A DNA stretch of 64,000 bases from Mesostigma viride (taxonomy: Eukaryota > Streptophyta > Mesostigmatophyceae > Mesostigmatales > Mesostigmataceae), in assembly GCA_009746045.1 (NCBI GenBank), contig RPFO01000175.1, positions 1,063,001-1,127,000 of the forward strand, in the 5' to 3' direction. Of this stretch, positions 12,001-23,200 are shown in pieces. A program made the position numbers and the translations under genes. The notes below the pieces were generated by a model that saw only the letters and a program-made list of their open reading frames with translations, searched no databases and was not told the DNA's origin. How positions within the stretch are numbered: the first letter of the stretch is position 1; each line of letters begins with the position of its first letter.

Positions 12001-15000
12001 GGCCACTAAACTGGTTGTCGTGACTGTTGGGTGGTGGCCTTGCAAAGGGATAGCATGGAACCCACTGGCCACTACACTGGTTGTCGTGACTGTTGGGTGG
12101 TGGCCTTGCAAAGGGATAGCATGGAACCCACTGGCCACTATACTGGTTGTCATGACTGTTGGGTGGTGGCCTTGCAAAGGGATAGCATGGAACCCACTGG
12201 CCACTAAACTGGTTGTCATGACTGTTGGGTGGTGGCCTTGCAAAGGGATAGCATGGAACCCACTGGCCACTAAACTGGTTGTCATGACTGTTGGGTGGTG
12301 GCCTTGCAAAGGGATAGCATGGAACCCACTGGCCACTAAACTGGTTGTCGTGACTGTTGGGTGGTGGCCTTGCAAAGGGATAGCATGGAACCCACTGGCC
12401 ACTAAACTGGTTGTCGTGACTGTTGGGTGGTGGCCTTGCAAAGGGATAGCATGGAACCCACTGGCCACTAAACTGGTTGTCGTGACTGTTGGGTGGTGGC
12501 CTTGCAAAGGGATAGCATGGAACCCACTGGCCACTACACTGGTTGTCATGACTGTTGGGTGGTGGCCTTGCAAAGGGATAGCATGGAACCCACTGGCCAC
12601 TAAACTGGTTGTCGTGACTGTTGGGTGGTGGCCTTGCAAAGGGATAGCATGGAACCCACTGGCCACTAAACTGGTTGTCGTGACTGTTGGGTGGTGGCCT
12701 TGCAAAGGGATAGCATGGAACCCACTGGCCACTACACTGGTTGTCGTGACTGTTGGGTGGTGGCCTTGCAAAGGGATAGCATGGAACCCACTGGCCACGA
12801 AACTGGTTGTCGTGACTGTTGGGTGGTGGCCTTGCAAAGGGATAGCATGGAACCCACTGGCCACTACACTGGTTGTCATGACTGTTGGGTGGTGGCCTTG
12901 CAAAGGGATAGCATGGAACCCACTGGCCACTACACTGGTTGTCATGACTGTTGGGTGGTGGCCTTGCAAAGGGATAGCATGGAACCCACTGGCCACTACA
13001 CTGGTTGTCGTGACTGTTGGGTGGTGGCCTTGCAAAGGGATAGCATGGAACCCACTGGCCACTACACTGGTTGTCATGACTGTTGGGTGGTGGCCTTGCA
13101 AAGGGATAGCATGGAACCCACTGGCCACTACACTGGTTGTCGTGACTGTTGGGTGGTGGCCTTGCAAAGGGATAGCATGGAACCCACTGGCCACTAAACT
13201 GGTTGTCATGACTGTTGGGTGGTGGCCTTGCAAAGGGATAGCGTGGAACCCACTGGCCACTAAACTGGTTGTCATGACTGTTGGGTGGTGGCCTTGCAAA
13301 GGGATAGCATGGAACCCACTGGCCACTAAACTGGTTGTCATGACTGTTGGGTGGTGGCCTTGCAAATCCATAGCAAACCGACAAACCTACCACTGGCTCC
13401 TCCTGGGGGTGCGCCAGGAATAGCAACGACGGGGTCGCTGCGTCCTCCTTAGCGTCCATCCGTCCAGGGCCCCTGGCCGCTGACGTGTCGGATGAAAACG
13501 CTCGGGGTGCCTGTGTCGATGTGGCTTTCGGGACTTGGGCGTTTTGGACGAGGAGGCCACCCCCCCGCCAGTGGAGGGCGGTGACGACGACCTCGGTGAA
13601 GGGAAGTGGTATGCTGTCGTACGCACCTGAACGCACAAGAATAACGCATATTAACAAAACCACCAACGTAGGACAAGTACAGTGCACAAGTATTGCGTAG
13701 GGTATACAAAAACTAGGTAAGGCACTTTCGCAGACTATGTAGACGAAGTAAATGAACATTGGTGCCTATGTGCACATCCAGTGCATGGGAGGGCAGCTTG
13801 GCGCATGGTCGGCAACAGAACACATGGGTTTGGTTCATGGGTGTTTCATGGTAAAGGGTGCTAGGGTATATCCTGGGTGCATTCAATTGGGCGAGCTAGC
13901 CAGCCCGTAGCATTGCACGCACGGGAAACACCTCGCATGCCCTTCGAGGACTGCCCCACACCCGCAAGGGGCCATGTGAGTAGCAACGAAAGGAGGTGAG
14001 GGGTCACGAACAGGGTCCGTGTCACTGCGCTTGCAGTTATTACCTATTTGATAGGTTCCCTTAACAACTAGTAAATATCTGATAGTATCCCTCATTGCAA
14101 GAGGTGCCAGTTACCTCTTGAAACAGAAATGCATAGCAGTATTTTATAAAAGAAATGCTTCTTGAAAAGTGCCACCTTCTGTGGGAAAAAACACCACCAG
14201 CTTCTGAATAGCGATCAACGCGATTTTGAAACGCTGAACTGACTCTGCCAGCCACTCTCAAGCCAGGCTCTGCACGGGCTTACCCCCGCCCTAGTTCCAG
14301 AGAGGTATACACGCCGCCCGCTCGCACCTTGCGTGGAGAAGGCAACGATGCTCTCGCGGCACACGAGGCACAGGTGCAGGGAGCCCCTGCTGGGACGCGT
14401 GGCGCGCCGGCCGCCCTCCTCGCTAGTAGAGCCGCCAGCTCCATGGACCCCATGGAGCAGCTCTGCTCGTCCTGCGTAGCGCTCCAAAGGGCTGCCCGAC
14501 CGGGGGTTGGCCCCCCCCCCACTCACAGGAGAAGGGTCCGCTCCTGAGGGTGCCAGGCCAGGGGGGGGGACCGCGGCATTCCAGTGGTCGACCGTGGTGT
14601 CGTCAAACGTGCACCACAGGACCTGGGTGGAAATGGGTGGCCGAGTTTGGCAGCAACGGAACGCCCACGGGGAGGCTTGGTTTCAGAGGCAGGCGCACAC
14701 ATGCACACCTTGGTATGCTGCCAAGTAGGCAATGTAGGGCGGTGCCTTGCGAGGCCGTAGGTGCTCAAGGCTAGTCCCGGAGCAAGCATTCCAAGGACAG
14801 AACAGCACGGTCCCAAAAGCCTGCACATGCCACGTTGAAAGCATGGCTGCTAAACGCATGGCTGTTGAAAGCATGTCTGCTGAAAGCTTGGCTGTTGAAG
14901 CTTGGCGATTCACAGCATTAATAAGCACAAGGCTCGATGGGGATGGCACCAGCGGCATCATATGTACTGGGGAAGAGCCGCTTGTGGGAGTGAGCATGCC

Positions 15001-16382
15001 CCGTTGCCAGCATAATGCTGGGTTACGTATCTTACCCTTGCACGAGAGCTTCCAAAGGGAGCTGCCCACCTATTATGGGCCAACACCTAAGTGATCATCG
15101 TGATCATTTAGCGCTAACTCCTACGTACCATGGCTGCTTTAACAAAATCAGCTATCGCATCATGACGAAAGAGTCGGCAGCTTGCGCACAGGCAACATAC
15201 CCTGCTGCTCCGATTTCCCTTCATATTCATTCTCGCATTGTCATCCCGGGTGCACGGGTGACAGGAGATAGGCAGCAAGCTTTTACACATGACAGGAAAC
15301 AGGCAAGGGTTTGTGGATGATTGAAAGCTCGACCTTGTTACCTGCGTGACGACGGATGGCAGCGTGAATTGTTTCCGGACATGGTCGCCCACGCTCCACA
15401 CGACCCTGCGGGTGGCACGGGGCACCACAGATGTTCGGCACGTGCATTAGAGACGTTAATCGTTCCGGTTACCAGGGTAAAAGTCTAGCTTTCAAGTCTG
15501 CACTACTCATAGTGCTACGAACAGGGACTAATATTAGTGCTGCGTCTATGTCAGCAGCATGGTGACAAGCACTTGGCCACATGGGAATCGGGACTTGACC
15601 TGGCCACTTGTTAAGGTCGTCATGGAAACCAAGTGTGAGCCGCTGTCTCGAAGAAAATGCAAGGTGGAATGCGGTTGTTGGCTTATACGTTGGGCGTGAA
15701 GGGGATCTGCTGTTGAAAATGGCTGACTAACCAACCCGACTCAATGTGGGGCTGTGCACACTGAATAGCGGATGCAAAACACAAACGAGAACCTACATCA
15801 TGCACAATGAATAGCGGATGCAAAACACAAACGAGAACCTACATAATGCACAATGAATAACGGATGCAAAACACAAACGAGAGCCTACATAATGGCCGAC
15901 AAAGAGCCACTTTGGCTACGAAGCTAGCCGGCCAGGTCAGGCGCACTTGAGCACAGACATGAAGGGGGGGGAAATACGTTAGGAATTATTGTCTCATACA
16001 GGCAGTGATGCACTACAAAGCTATCGTAACAAAGCGGTTCGCATGCAGATGCAGACGCCACACCTTTGGGTGCTGCCAGTTGTGTCAATTTAATTTTGGA
16101 TACTCACTTTCTCCCTCGCCAGACAATCTCCTCGTCTGCCAGGGGCAAAGAAAGCCTCCCAGCTGATGCCTCTGGCAAGCCCGTCTGCGCGACCGGACAT
16201 GCGCCATTGAACAAGAAGTAACCGCTCTCTGCACTCGCCTCGCCCCCATCTCCATGCGCTGGGAGCGCCGGTCTGCGCACATCGTCCGACACCTTGGCAT
16301 TATCCAGCAAGGCCCGAGTCCCCGTTGCCCGCAAGGGGCCGGGTATGCAGCGTATCGTTCTCTTGCACGTCAACGTCTGCAT
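1..16382 (-). CDS. APC1: Anaphase-promoting complex subunit 1 (APC1), N-terminal part, truncated by window edge
   Basis: Largest scaffold subunit of the APC/C ubiquitin ligase, which drives mitotic exit in the nucleus. I reconstruct 11 minus-strand exons: 16382-16108, 15405-15342, 14622-14328, 13626-13391, 10018-9862, 9132-8762, 8202-7994, 7260-7182, 6336-4691, 3893-2285 and 249-<1. All junctions are GT-AG and every phase matches, giving 1730 codons so far. Recognisable conserved blocks, in order, are YFLFNGACPV and VVWSVGDHVRKQFTLPS (plant APC1 N-terminus), GAYDSIPLPFTEVVV, VTYNRVTRRHALWQM, ATKVFHATDLDGALLVC, LDILILSPAGDVQLY, ARTALQAILASLPKREHF, ALHAVYEDLKMDTVR, LPAHRDAYARDFPELF and PPAAYTLIGRED. 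In human APC1 the last block lies near residue 870, so the algal protein is about doubled by Gly/Ser/Ala-rich inserts, mainly in exons 9 and 10. The 9862-10018 exon start and the small 7182-7260 exon start are the least certain. The PC-repeat C-terminus lies off the left edge. Confidence 0.9.
353..575. repeat. 57-bp tandem array in APC1 intron 10
   Basis: About four copies of a 57-bp unit start at 343, 400, 457 and 514. Each contains TTAATTAACCACGTG followed by ATGCCTTTTCAGTATA. The array lies in the APC1 intron between exons 2285-3893 and <1-249. It shares a 17-nt core with the adjoining 29-bp array. Confidence 0.9.
576..1041. repeat. 29-bp tandem array in APC1 intron 10
   Basis: Sixteen copies of a 29-bp unit (GTGTATGCCTTGTCAGTATA plus AGGAGCGCC) run from 576. 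They vary mostly at one T/G position inside the core. The unit is about half the neighbouring 57-bp unit and shares its ATGCCTTNTCAGTATA core, so one array probably seeded the other. Confidence 0.92.
1728..2263. repeat. 25-bp tandem array beside the APC1 exon 10 donor
   Basis: About 21 copies of a 25-bp unit (CCCACTCATTTTCACTCATT plus TTCAT) end about 22 bp from the exon 10 donor at 2284. The array is open in several frames on both strands. That explains the long His/Phe/Ser and Asn/Glu open frames, which are not genes. Confidence 0.92.
4465..4660. repeat. AT-rich island in APC1 intron 9
   Basis: About 200 bp of almost pure A/T (TATATA and TTAATTAA stretches) inside the intron between exons 2285-3893 and 4691-6336, strongly unlike the GC-rich flanking exons. 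It lies between the exon 9 donor and its echo copy at 4426-4466. Confidence 0.7.
10318..13390. repeat. 66-bp intronic satellite, about 46 copies, in APC1 intron 4
   Basis: The core ACTGTTGGGTGGTGGCCTTG recurs every 66 bp from about 10372 to 13343. The array fills nearly the whole intron between exons 13391-13626 and 9862-10018. Because 66 is divisible by three, it stays open on both strands and creates repetitive frames of 995 and 1055 codons with no recognisable domain. A variant unit (ACTGTTCACTATACTGGTCA, with one base change in the third copy) recurs at about 10611, 11073 and 11801, spacings of 7 and 11 units. The unit bordering the exon is diverged and includes the exon 4 donor. Confidence 0.95.
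15755..15892. repeat. 46-bp tandem repeat, three copies, APC1 intron 1
   Basis: Three near-identical 46-bp units, each containing GAATARCGGATGCAAAACAC, start at 15755, 15801 and 15847. They lie between the first two APC1 exons. No coding potential is seen. Confidence 0.85.
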
Positions 16383-17219
16383 TGTCTTTTACTGTTACGT
16401 CCCTGAAACCCTTCTGGTTCAGTCACCCATCGCTAGTCCTACCCTGACTGGCTAGCATGCACGTGGGTGCCCAAGCGTACAGGATTCCGTGGCAGGAAAT
16501 CCGAGTACTTTCATCTCCGCTTTGCTATTCGCATACGCGACCACGAATTCATATGGCAAAGCCAATAAGACTGATTGCCTGGTACGTGCAGGTTTGTTAC
16601 CACAATTATTATTGAATATAGGCGTCGGCAGCCATTATTTGCATTTTTCAAACTCTGACTTCCGCCCCATTCCCGCGGCAAAATTTGTCCGGGCCGCTGA
16701 CTGCGGGCATCCGCAAGTACCTGCATCGGGCATCGGCAGTAGCCTCTGACTGCGGGCATCTCCAAGGGCCGACCCGGCCCGTGTTTATTTTTGTGGCAGT
16801 TGGCAGGGAGAAATGAATGCACAAAAACTCGAGTGCCAGTGACCACTCGGAAGCCATCGCCATTTTAGCCATTTGGGGGATTTATAATTCTGTCTGATAG
16901 ATCTGCTATTTTGCATAGACGGGGGTTAAGAGCGATGTTATGACTGAAAGATTGTTGTGGACTTAAATTTGTTTTTAATGCCTCGCAAGAAACGCGGTGG
17001 TGTGAATGACGAATATGGGATTGAAAAGTTATGTAGTGTGGGGTAAACAGAGAAGCATGTTGCATGCTGAATTCTCAGTTACTAAACGGCAGAGCGCTGA
17101 TTGAGAAGACCCTAATGGCATCGCAACATTTATAGTAAGCTGTTCTTAGGTGTCTCTGGATGTGATCAAGTGCAGTAATGATATCTTGTTCGTAGTTTTA
17201 GTCGACCAATTCCGGAACC
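16383..17219. promoter_or_regulatory. Shared divergent promoter region, APC1 / ZMYND12-like
   Basis: These 837 bp separate the proposed start codons of APC1 (minus, 16382) and the ZMYND12-like gene (plus, 17220). No other gene is visible here. By position it must hold both 5' UTRs and probably a bidirectional promoter. I see no unambiguous TATA or initiator element. Confidence 0.45.
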
Positions 17220-20200
17220 ATGGCTTTGGCGGCCACTCTAGGGACAGAAGTTCCCTACACAGTTTTCTCGATCGGAGATGCGACGCTGCATCAATTGCAC
17301 ACCAGCAACGGGCGGGTAAGGACCTTCGATATGTTACGTTGAACTCAAGCACATTATGCAAAATTAGCAGCGCTCGGTGATGATCCGCATCCACGAAGCG
17401 GTCAGCTCATTAGTCAAGAATAGCTGAAAGCTTGAACCCTAGCTGCATCAACGTGTCTGCCTCTAGCTCTGTCAAGCCAAATTCCTATGGTATATGCGGA
17501 GCAATTTCTTCCCGGCCTTCAAACTTTGCGTGATAGCAGAGCGGTGCCAGTCCTTTGCTACCGCCAAACCCCGCTGCCCAGCGTTCTGCAATCCATGGCT
17601 CATGGCTCAGCTCTTGCCACTAATGTAGGGTTCTGCTCCTCTTTTCATGCCACATAGAGTCTACCTGTCAACCTTGCTCGTGTTGCACTACAACACGTGC
17701 GTGTTTTTTTCTCACATGTATGCGTCTCTCAAGTGTTTCTGTGCCTGTGGTACATGCCAGATGCCATGTCAAAAGCAAATTGGCCCAACCCGGTACTATG
17801 CCCTTCCACTCAATTCCCCTCAAAATCCATTCACCCGCGTCTGTTGCTTTCTCATTACTATGTATCTTATTTATCTAGAATAATTAACAATCGTTTGTAT
17901 TTTCCATCATTATTTAGTATATATTTGTGCCGTGAGCCAGATATTTGTCATGAGCGAGGTGGCCCGACCTCAACCGTAGGCCTCCTGCTCAAACTCTTTC
18001 CCACCTGTTCCCCCACGTGTGCTGGTTTCCTCACGTTTGTGGGTGCCATGCGCCAGATGTTTGTCATGAGCGAGGTGGCAGTGGAGCTGTTCCAAGAGAG
18101 CCCGGGCGCGTTCGCCAAGGTAAGCTACCATTCTCTACATACGTGCTTTTACCACATATTTTCTTTCACACACCCACAGCACCCCAGGTCCCCTACAGGG
18201 GACACCCAACCCCCCCAGCACAGAGGGCATGCCTCTGCTTGCCCCGCACATGCCGGCCCGCCTACCCACCCAACCTCCCACGCGTCCACCCTATCACTTA
18301 ACTACCTGGGCCCACCACAAAGCGCCTCGACCTCTCCTGGTCGCCCTGACCAGCCCAACTCCAGCCCTTGTTGCATCCTGTTTGTGCATGCTGGCATTCA
18401 CCCCACGGCGAACACATTTGCTGCCAGTGCGCCGCAAGCCCTCTCCCAGAACCTGTCTCTATCACTCCCACGGACCATCCGAACCCTCATCAGTTTCGCT
18501 ACTTGCACCTTCCCACGGACCATCCAAACCCTCATCAGTTTCGCTACTTGCACCTTCCCACGGACCATCCAAGCCCTCATCAGTTTTGCGACTTTCGCAC
18601 CTTCCCACGGACCATCCAAACCCCCATCAGTTTCTCTACTTGAACATCCCACGGACCATCCAAACGCTCATCAGTTTCGCTACCTGCACCTCCCCACAGA
18701 CCATCCAAACCCTCATCAGTTTCGCTACTTGCACCTTCCGGTGCTTGCTGGCACGCCCGCGATGTCTGTTGTTATCCTGCGTGGCCCCCTCCAGGAGCTG
18801 ACTCGTTCCACCAACGATCACTTTCTGCCACCGCCCCTGTCTACCAGCGCCCTCGCTGCCCCCCTCTGCCAGAACCTGCAGTTCCACTCGCGTTCACCAG
18901 CCCACCTCTTCTTGTTCTTCCGCCCTACATTTCTCCATGCCCTGCATTCTGGCATCCTGCTCCGCCCATCTTTCCTGTCACCCTCTGCTCTTCCCCCCCC
19001 GCTCCCCCGCTCCCCCCATTCCCCCCCAGCAGTAACTGCCCGCATTCATGTACCCATCTTTCCTGTCATCCCCTGCTCTTCACATCCAACCATTACAGGA
19101 GATGCGCGCGCAGTTCTCTTCACATGCTCCTCACATGACTTGCATACGGGCTATCCCCCCCCCCCCCGCCTCTAAAGGAGCTGTGCGCGTGCTGCTCATG
19201 CTTACATGCCCATCTCTCCTGTCATCCCCTGCCTCTTCCCTCACTCCTGCATTCTTTACTGGCATCCCCACCCCCCATCCTTCTACAGGAGCTGCGCGCG
19301 GGGCGCTACACCAAGGTGATCTCCACCAACCGAGACATCCTGCGCACGGTCGTTACGCTGGGCCTGCCCGCTGAGAGCTCTACCTCTCAGGCCGTCACGC
19401 TCATCACGTCCGAGACGGTGGAGGCGCTGCTGGCCGACAGGAGGAGGGTAAGGGGGGGAGAAGAGGGGGGAAGGAGGGGGGAAGAGGGGGGAAGAGGGGG
19501 GAAGAGGGGGGAAGAGGGGGGAAGAGGGGAGGAAGAGGGGGGAAGAGGGGGGAAGAGGGGGGAAGAGGGGGGAAGAGGGGGGAAGAGGGTGGGAAGAGGG
19601 GGGAAGAGGGGGGAAGAGGGGGGGAAGAGGGGGGGAGAGGGGGGGAAGAGGGGGGAAGAGGGGGGAAGAGGGGGGGAAGAGGGGGGGAAGAGGGGGGGAA
19701 GAGGGGGCAAGGACCTTAATCAGCCTTTACTACATTGTGGAGGCGCTGCTGGCTTGGTAAGGGGGGGGAGCTGCTGGCCTCGTGCTATGCGTAAGGAAAG
19801 TTAACCATCGTGTTAAGGGTGACGATAACGGGGACAAAGAAACGGTCATGCGAGGGGCCCAGGAAGGCCTTGTGTTGTGGTGGAGGTGCTGCTGCCCAGA
19901 ACGACCAGGAATAGAGGCATGTGTGCCGGGCTGATGCTAGCTTGATGATGTGGTTGATAATAAGGATTTATCGTCTGGTTGATCATAAGGATTTCTTGTA
20001 AGTATGTTGCATCATTTTCCAGGAACACGCCCCCCCCCCCCCCCCCCGTCAATCTCCTTACCTCCTCTTCCTTCTCTCTTGAGTCTTGTCGCTCCTTCCC
20101 CACCACCATCCCCTCCACATCTCCCCTAATCCTCTTTTCTCCGCCCTTTTCTGCCCGCTCCCCTGTTCCCTCCCATGCACCGGTCTATATTTATCTACTA

Positions 20201-23200
20201 GTCTTTGTATCCTTCTTTCTTATGGGAATCCTATATTGCGCGTCCCAAGGGGTTGCCTTGCGAAGCCGTAGCACAGAGCGAGCTGCTTCAGCCACTGTTC
20301 CGTACTGCAGTGCTTCTTGAACCCCTTTTCTGTCATCCCCCCTTGCCTGCCATGTTTTTTGATCTCTTTTCTGTCATCCCAGTGTCTGCCACCCCACAGG
20401 GCGAGCTGTTTCCGCCACGGTGCCTTGCTTTGTTTCTCTTGTGGTTCCTGATTGGCTGTCAACTTGTCATGGAATCCACTCTTTTCTCTTGGCTGCCGGG
20501 CGAGCTGCTGCCACTCTGCTTTGTTTATCCCGTGATTCTCAGACTTTTTTTTTCCCCCTCGAGTTCCCTATCTTGCATGGCTGCAGGGCGAGCTGCTTCA
20601 GCCGTTCCGTCTCGCGCTGCTCAAGCTGGCGTCGCAGGAGGCCGCGCGCCTGATGGCCGGCGGCGAGTACGAGATCGCTCTCCCGGTCGCCATGGACGCG
20701 GTCAAGCAGGGGCAGCAGCTGTTCGCGCCCAACCCAGGGCTGCAGATCTTCCCGTTGTACCTGCTGGCTGCGCAGGTAAGGAAAGAGCGAAGAAAACGAG
20801 TGAGGGACGCATGCTTGCTAGGTTTATTTTATTGGCTTATGGTGCTCCCAACCCGGGACTAGAGATGGTCCCATTGTACCTGCTGGCCGCACAGGTGATG
20901 CGCACTGTGTTCTAGCGGGCTGGGGAATGAGGGGTGCATATGTCTGTAGGGGGGCCATATGTCTACTCAATCATATCTACTCAACCAAAGGTGTCCCCAC
21001 TCAACCAAACGTGTAGCCTTGCACATTAAAATTATGGCTGGCTAAGTACATCCCAAAGAGGGTCCCGTGGTCAAGTGAGGTGGGGCTTGACAGGAATGAG
21101 ATGGGGGTCAAAGGGAGTGATGTGGGGGTCACAAGAAGCTATTAAAAGGTCATGCCCCAGGAATGAGGGATGCGTGCTTACCAGGGTATTGTGGGAACGT
21201 CGCCTGACAGACGGCCTCTGCGCCTAGCGAACCCACCCCTCGCTGGCCATGTTATGAACCTATCATAGTGGGGTTAAAGTTGTAACCGTCATGCTAGTAG
21301 TTATAACAATTATTATTAACGGTCCTCACACTGCGTGGAAGAGTACGAGGCCTTACTGGGCCCTTCAAATGCCCTTCTACTCCCTATTCACAGGTCAGCC
21401 TGCACCTGAAGCGGGTGAGGCAGTGCGAGGACTTCCTGAACTTATTCAACCGCATCTACTCACAACCATTCCCTATCCACCACGCAGGCCCACCTGGGCG
21501 TATTGAACCTTTTCTATTCGCTCAACAGCTCCCTATTCTTATGCTCCAGGCCCCACCTGGGCCTACACGGCGTGAAGCAGAGCGAGGACTTCCTGAGCCT
21601 ATTTAACCTTGTCTATCCATTCGACCGCTCCCTATTCTTATGCTGCAGGCCAACCTGGGCCTGAACCGCGTAAAGCAGTGCGAGGACTTTTTAGGCCTGG
21701 CCTCGTGGCTCGCGCTGCGCGACCCGGAGCACGTGTCGAGTGTGATGCGCTCGCAGCTGGCGCGGCTGTACGGCCAGATGTACGCGCTCGAGGGCAAGTC
21801 GGACCAGGCGCTGCGCTCGTTCGCGGAGGACGTGTACCACTCGAGCCTCGAGTACGGCCCGGAGGACGTGCGCTCGTCGATGGGCTACTACAACCTGTCC
21901 AAGATCTTCATGAACCAGGTAGGGCATTTATCTGTGTGGTCCTGTAGCATTTATTGAGAATGACATGATATGGAGTAAGCGCGGCAAGACCGAGTGAAGC
22001 GGGCAACAGTAAGAACCGCAGCACGGCATTGAGTACATAGGCATATACGTATTAAGTACGTAGGTGAAGTCGGAAACAAGAAGAATGATAGCAAGTGATT
22101 AAGCGCATAGGTACATTTTAACAGGGGTTTATAGGTAGTATACAGGTAAGGGGCAGGAGACTAATTAATTAATTAATTAATACAGCTTTATTACGTAGCC
22201 GCTTTGATTCAGTGGGGTAGAGATGGATAGGCAACGGTCTCTCAAAGCAGGTAGAGGGTTGCTACCAGATTTGCAAGGGAACCTGTTATTCACTTGGGGC
22301 ATCTGGAGGCTCGTGAGGAGACTTCTAAATCTCCCCCCTCCCCACCCCCCTCATGTCTCCTTATCCTCCTCTCTCCTAGTCCCTTACTGGGGTGCACCCA
22401 TATCTCCATGCCTATCTATCCTACCCATCTATTTCTTACGACCACCGTAAGCGCGCCCGTGTCGATACTTAACATTGAGTACTACTTAGTCTCCATGTGA
22501 TAGCAGCGCAGGGCGAGGATGTGCGCGGCTGCACGGCTTCATCCTGTTTCCCTATCCCGATGTCCCCATTCTATTGCCCTGATTACTGTGCACCATATCT
22601 CCCTCTCCCCCTTTCTCCCTCTCCCCCTCTCTCCCTCTCCCCCTCTCCCCCTCTCCCCTCTCCCCCTCTCCCCTCCCTCTCCCCCTCTCCCCTCTCCCCC
22701 TCTCCCCCTCTCCCCTCTCCCCTCTCCCCCTCTCCCCTCTCCCCCTCTCCCTCTCCCCCTCGCCCCCTCGCCCCCTCGCCCCCTCGCCCCCTCGCCCCCT
22801 CGCCCCCTCGCCCCCTCGCCCCCTCGCCCCCTCGCTCCCCATCTCCCTATCTCCCCATATGCGGCGCGCAGGGAGAGAAGGAGCGCGGCCATGCCTTCTC
22901 GCTGCAGGTGATCAAGATCTGGCGCGCGGCACTGGGCTGCCTGCTGCTGGGCGAGCCCCCTCCTTCGCACGACCCCGGACTGCGCTCCATCCCCTTGGGC
23001 CGCGCGCAGCTGCTCGAGGTGGTCGACATGTTCCAGGTAGGGGGGGGCGTAGGATGGCTTTTCTATGAATCCGTGATTCTTGTTATCTTCCTGTCTCTGT
23101 GTGGTTGTTGAGGGCGGTCGACAGGGTGGCGATGGGTGGGCGGGTGGGGGGAGGAACAGTCCTCTCATTCTATCTACTACTATGTTTATTTTGTCCTTGG

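Noticed and set aside
10204-13423. Open frames of 995 and 1055 codons on opposite strands
   Set aside because: They are created by a 66-bp repeat without stops in these frames; no domain, and the array is bounded by APC1 splice sites.
11810-13759. A 649-codon Pro-rich repeat protein
   Set aside because: It is APC1 exon 13391-13626 read through its donor into the satellite; splicing restores the conserved APC1 sequence in phase.
17220-18119. An N-terminal MYND zinc finger in the ZMYND12-like protein
   Set aside because: No Cys/His cluster is found in the first exons or the upstream spacer; homology covers only the TPR-like body.
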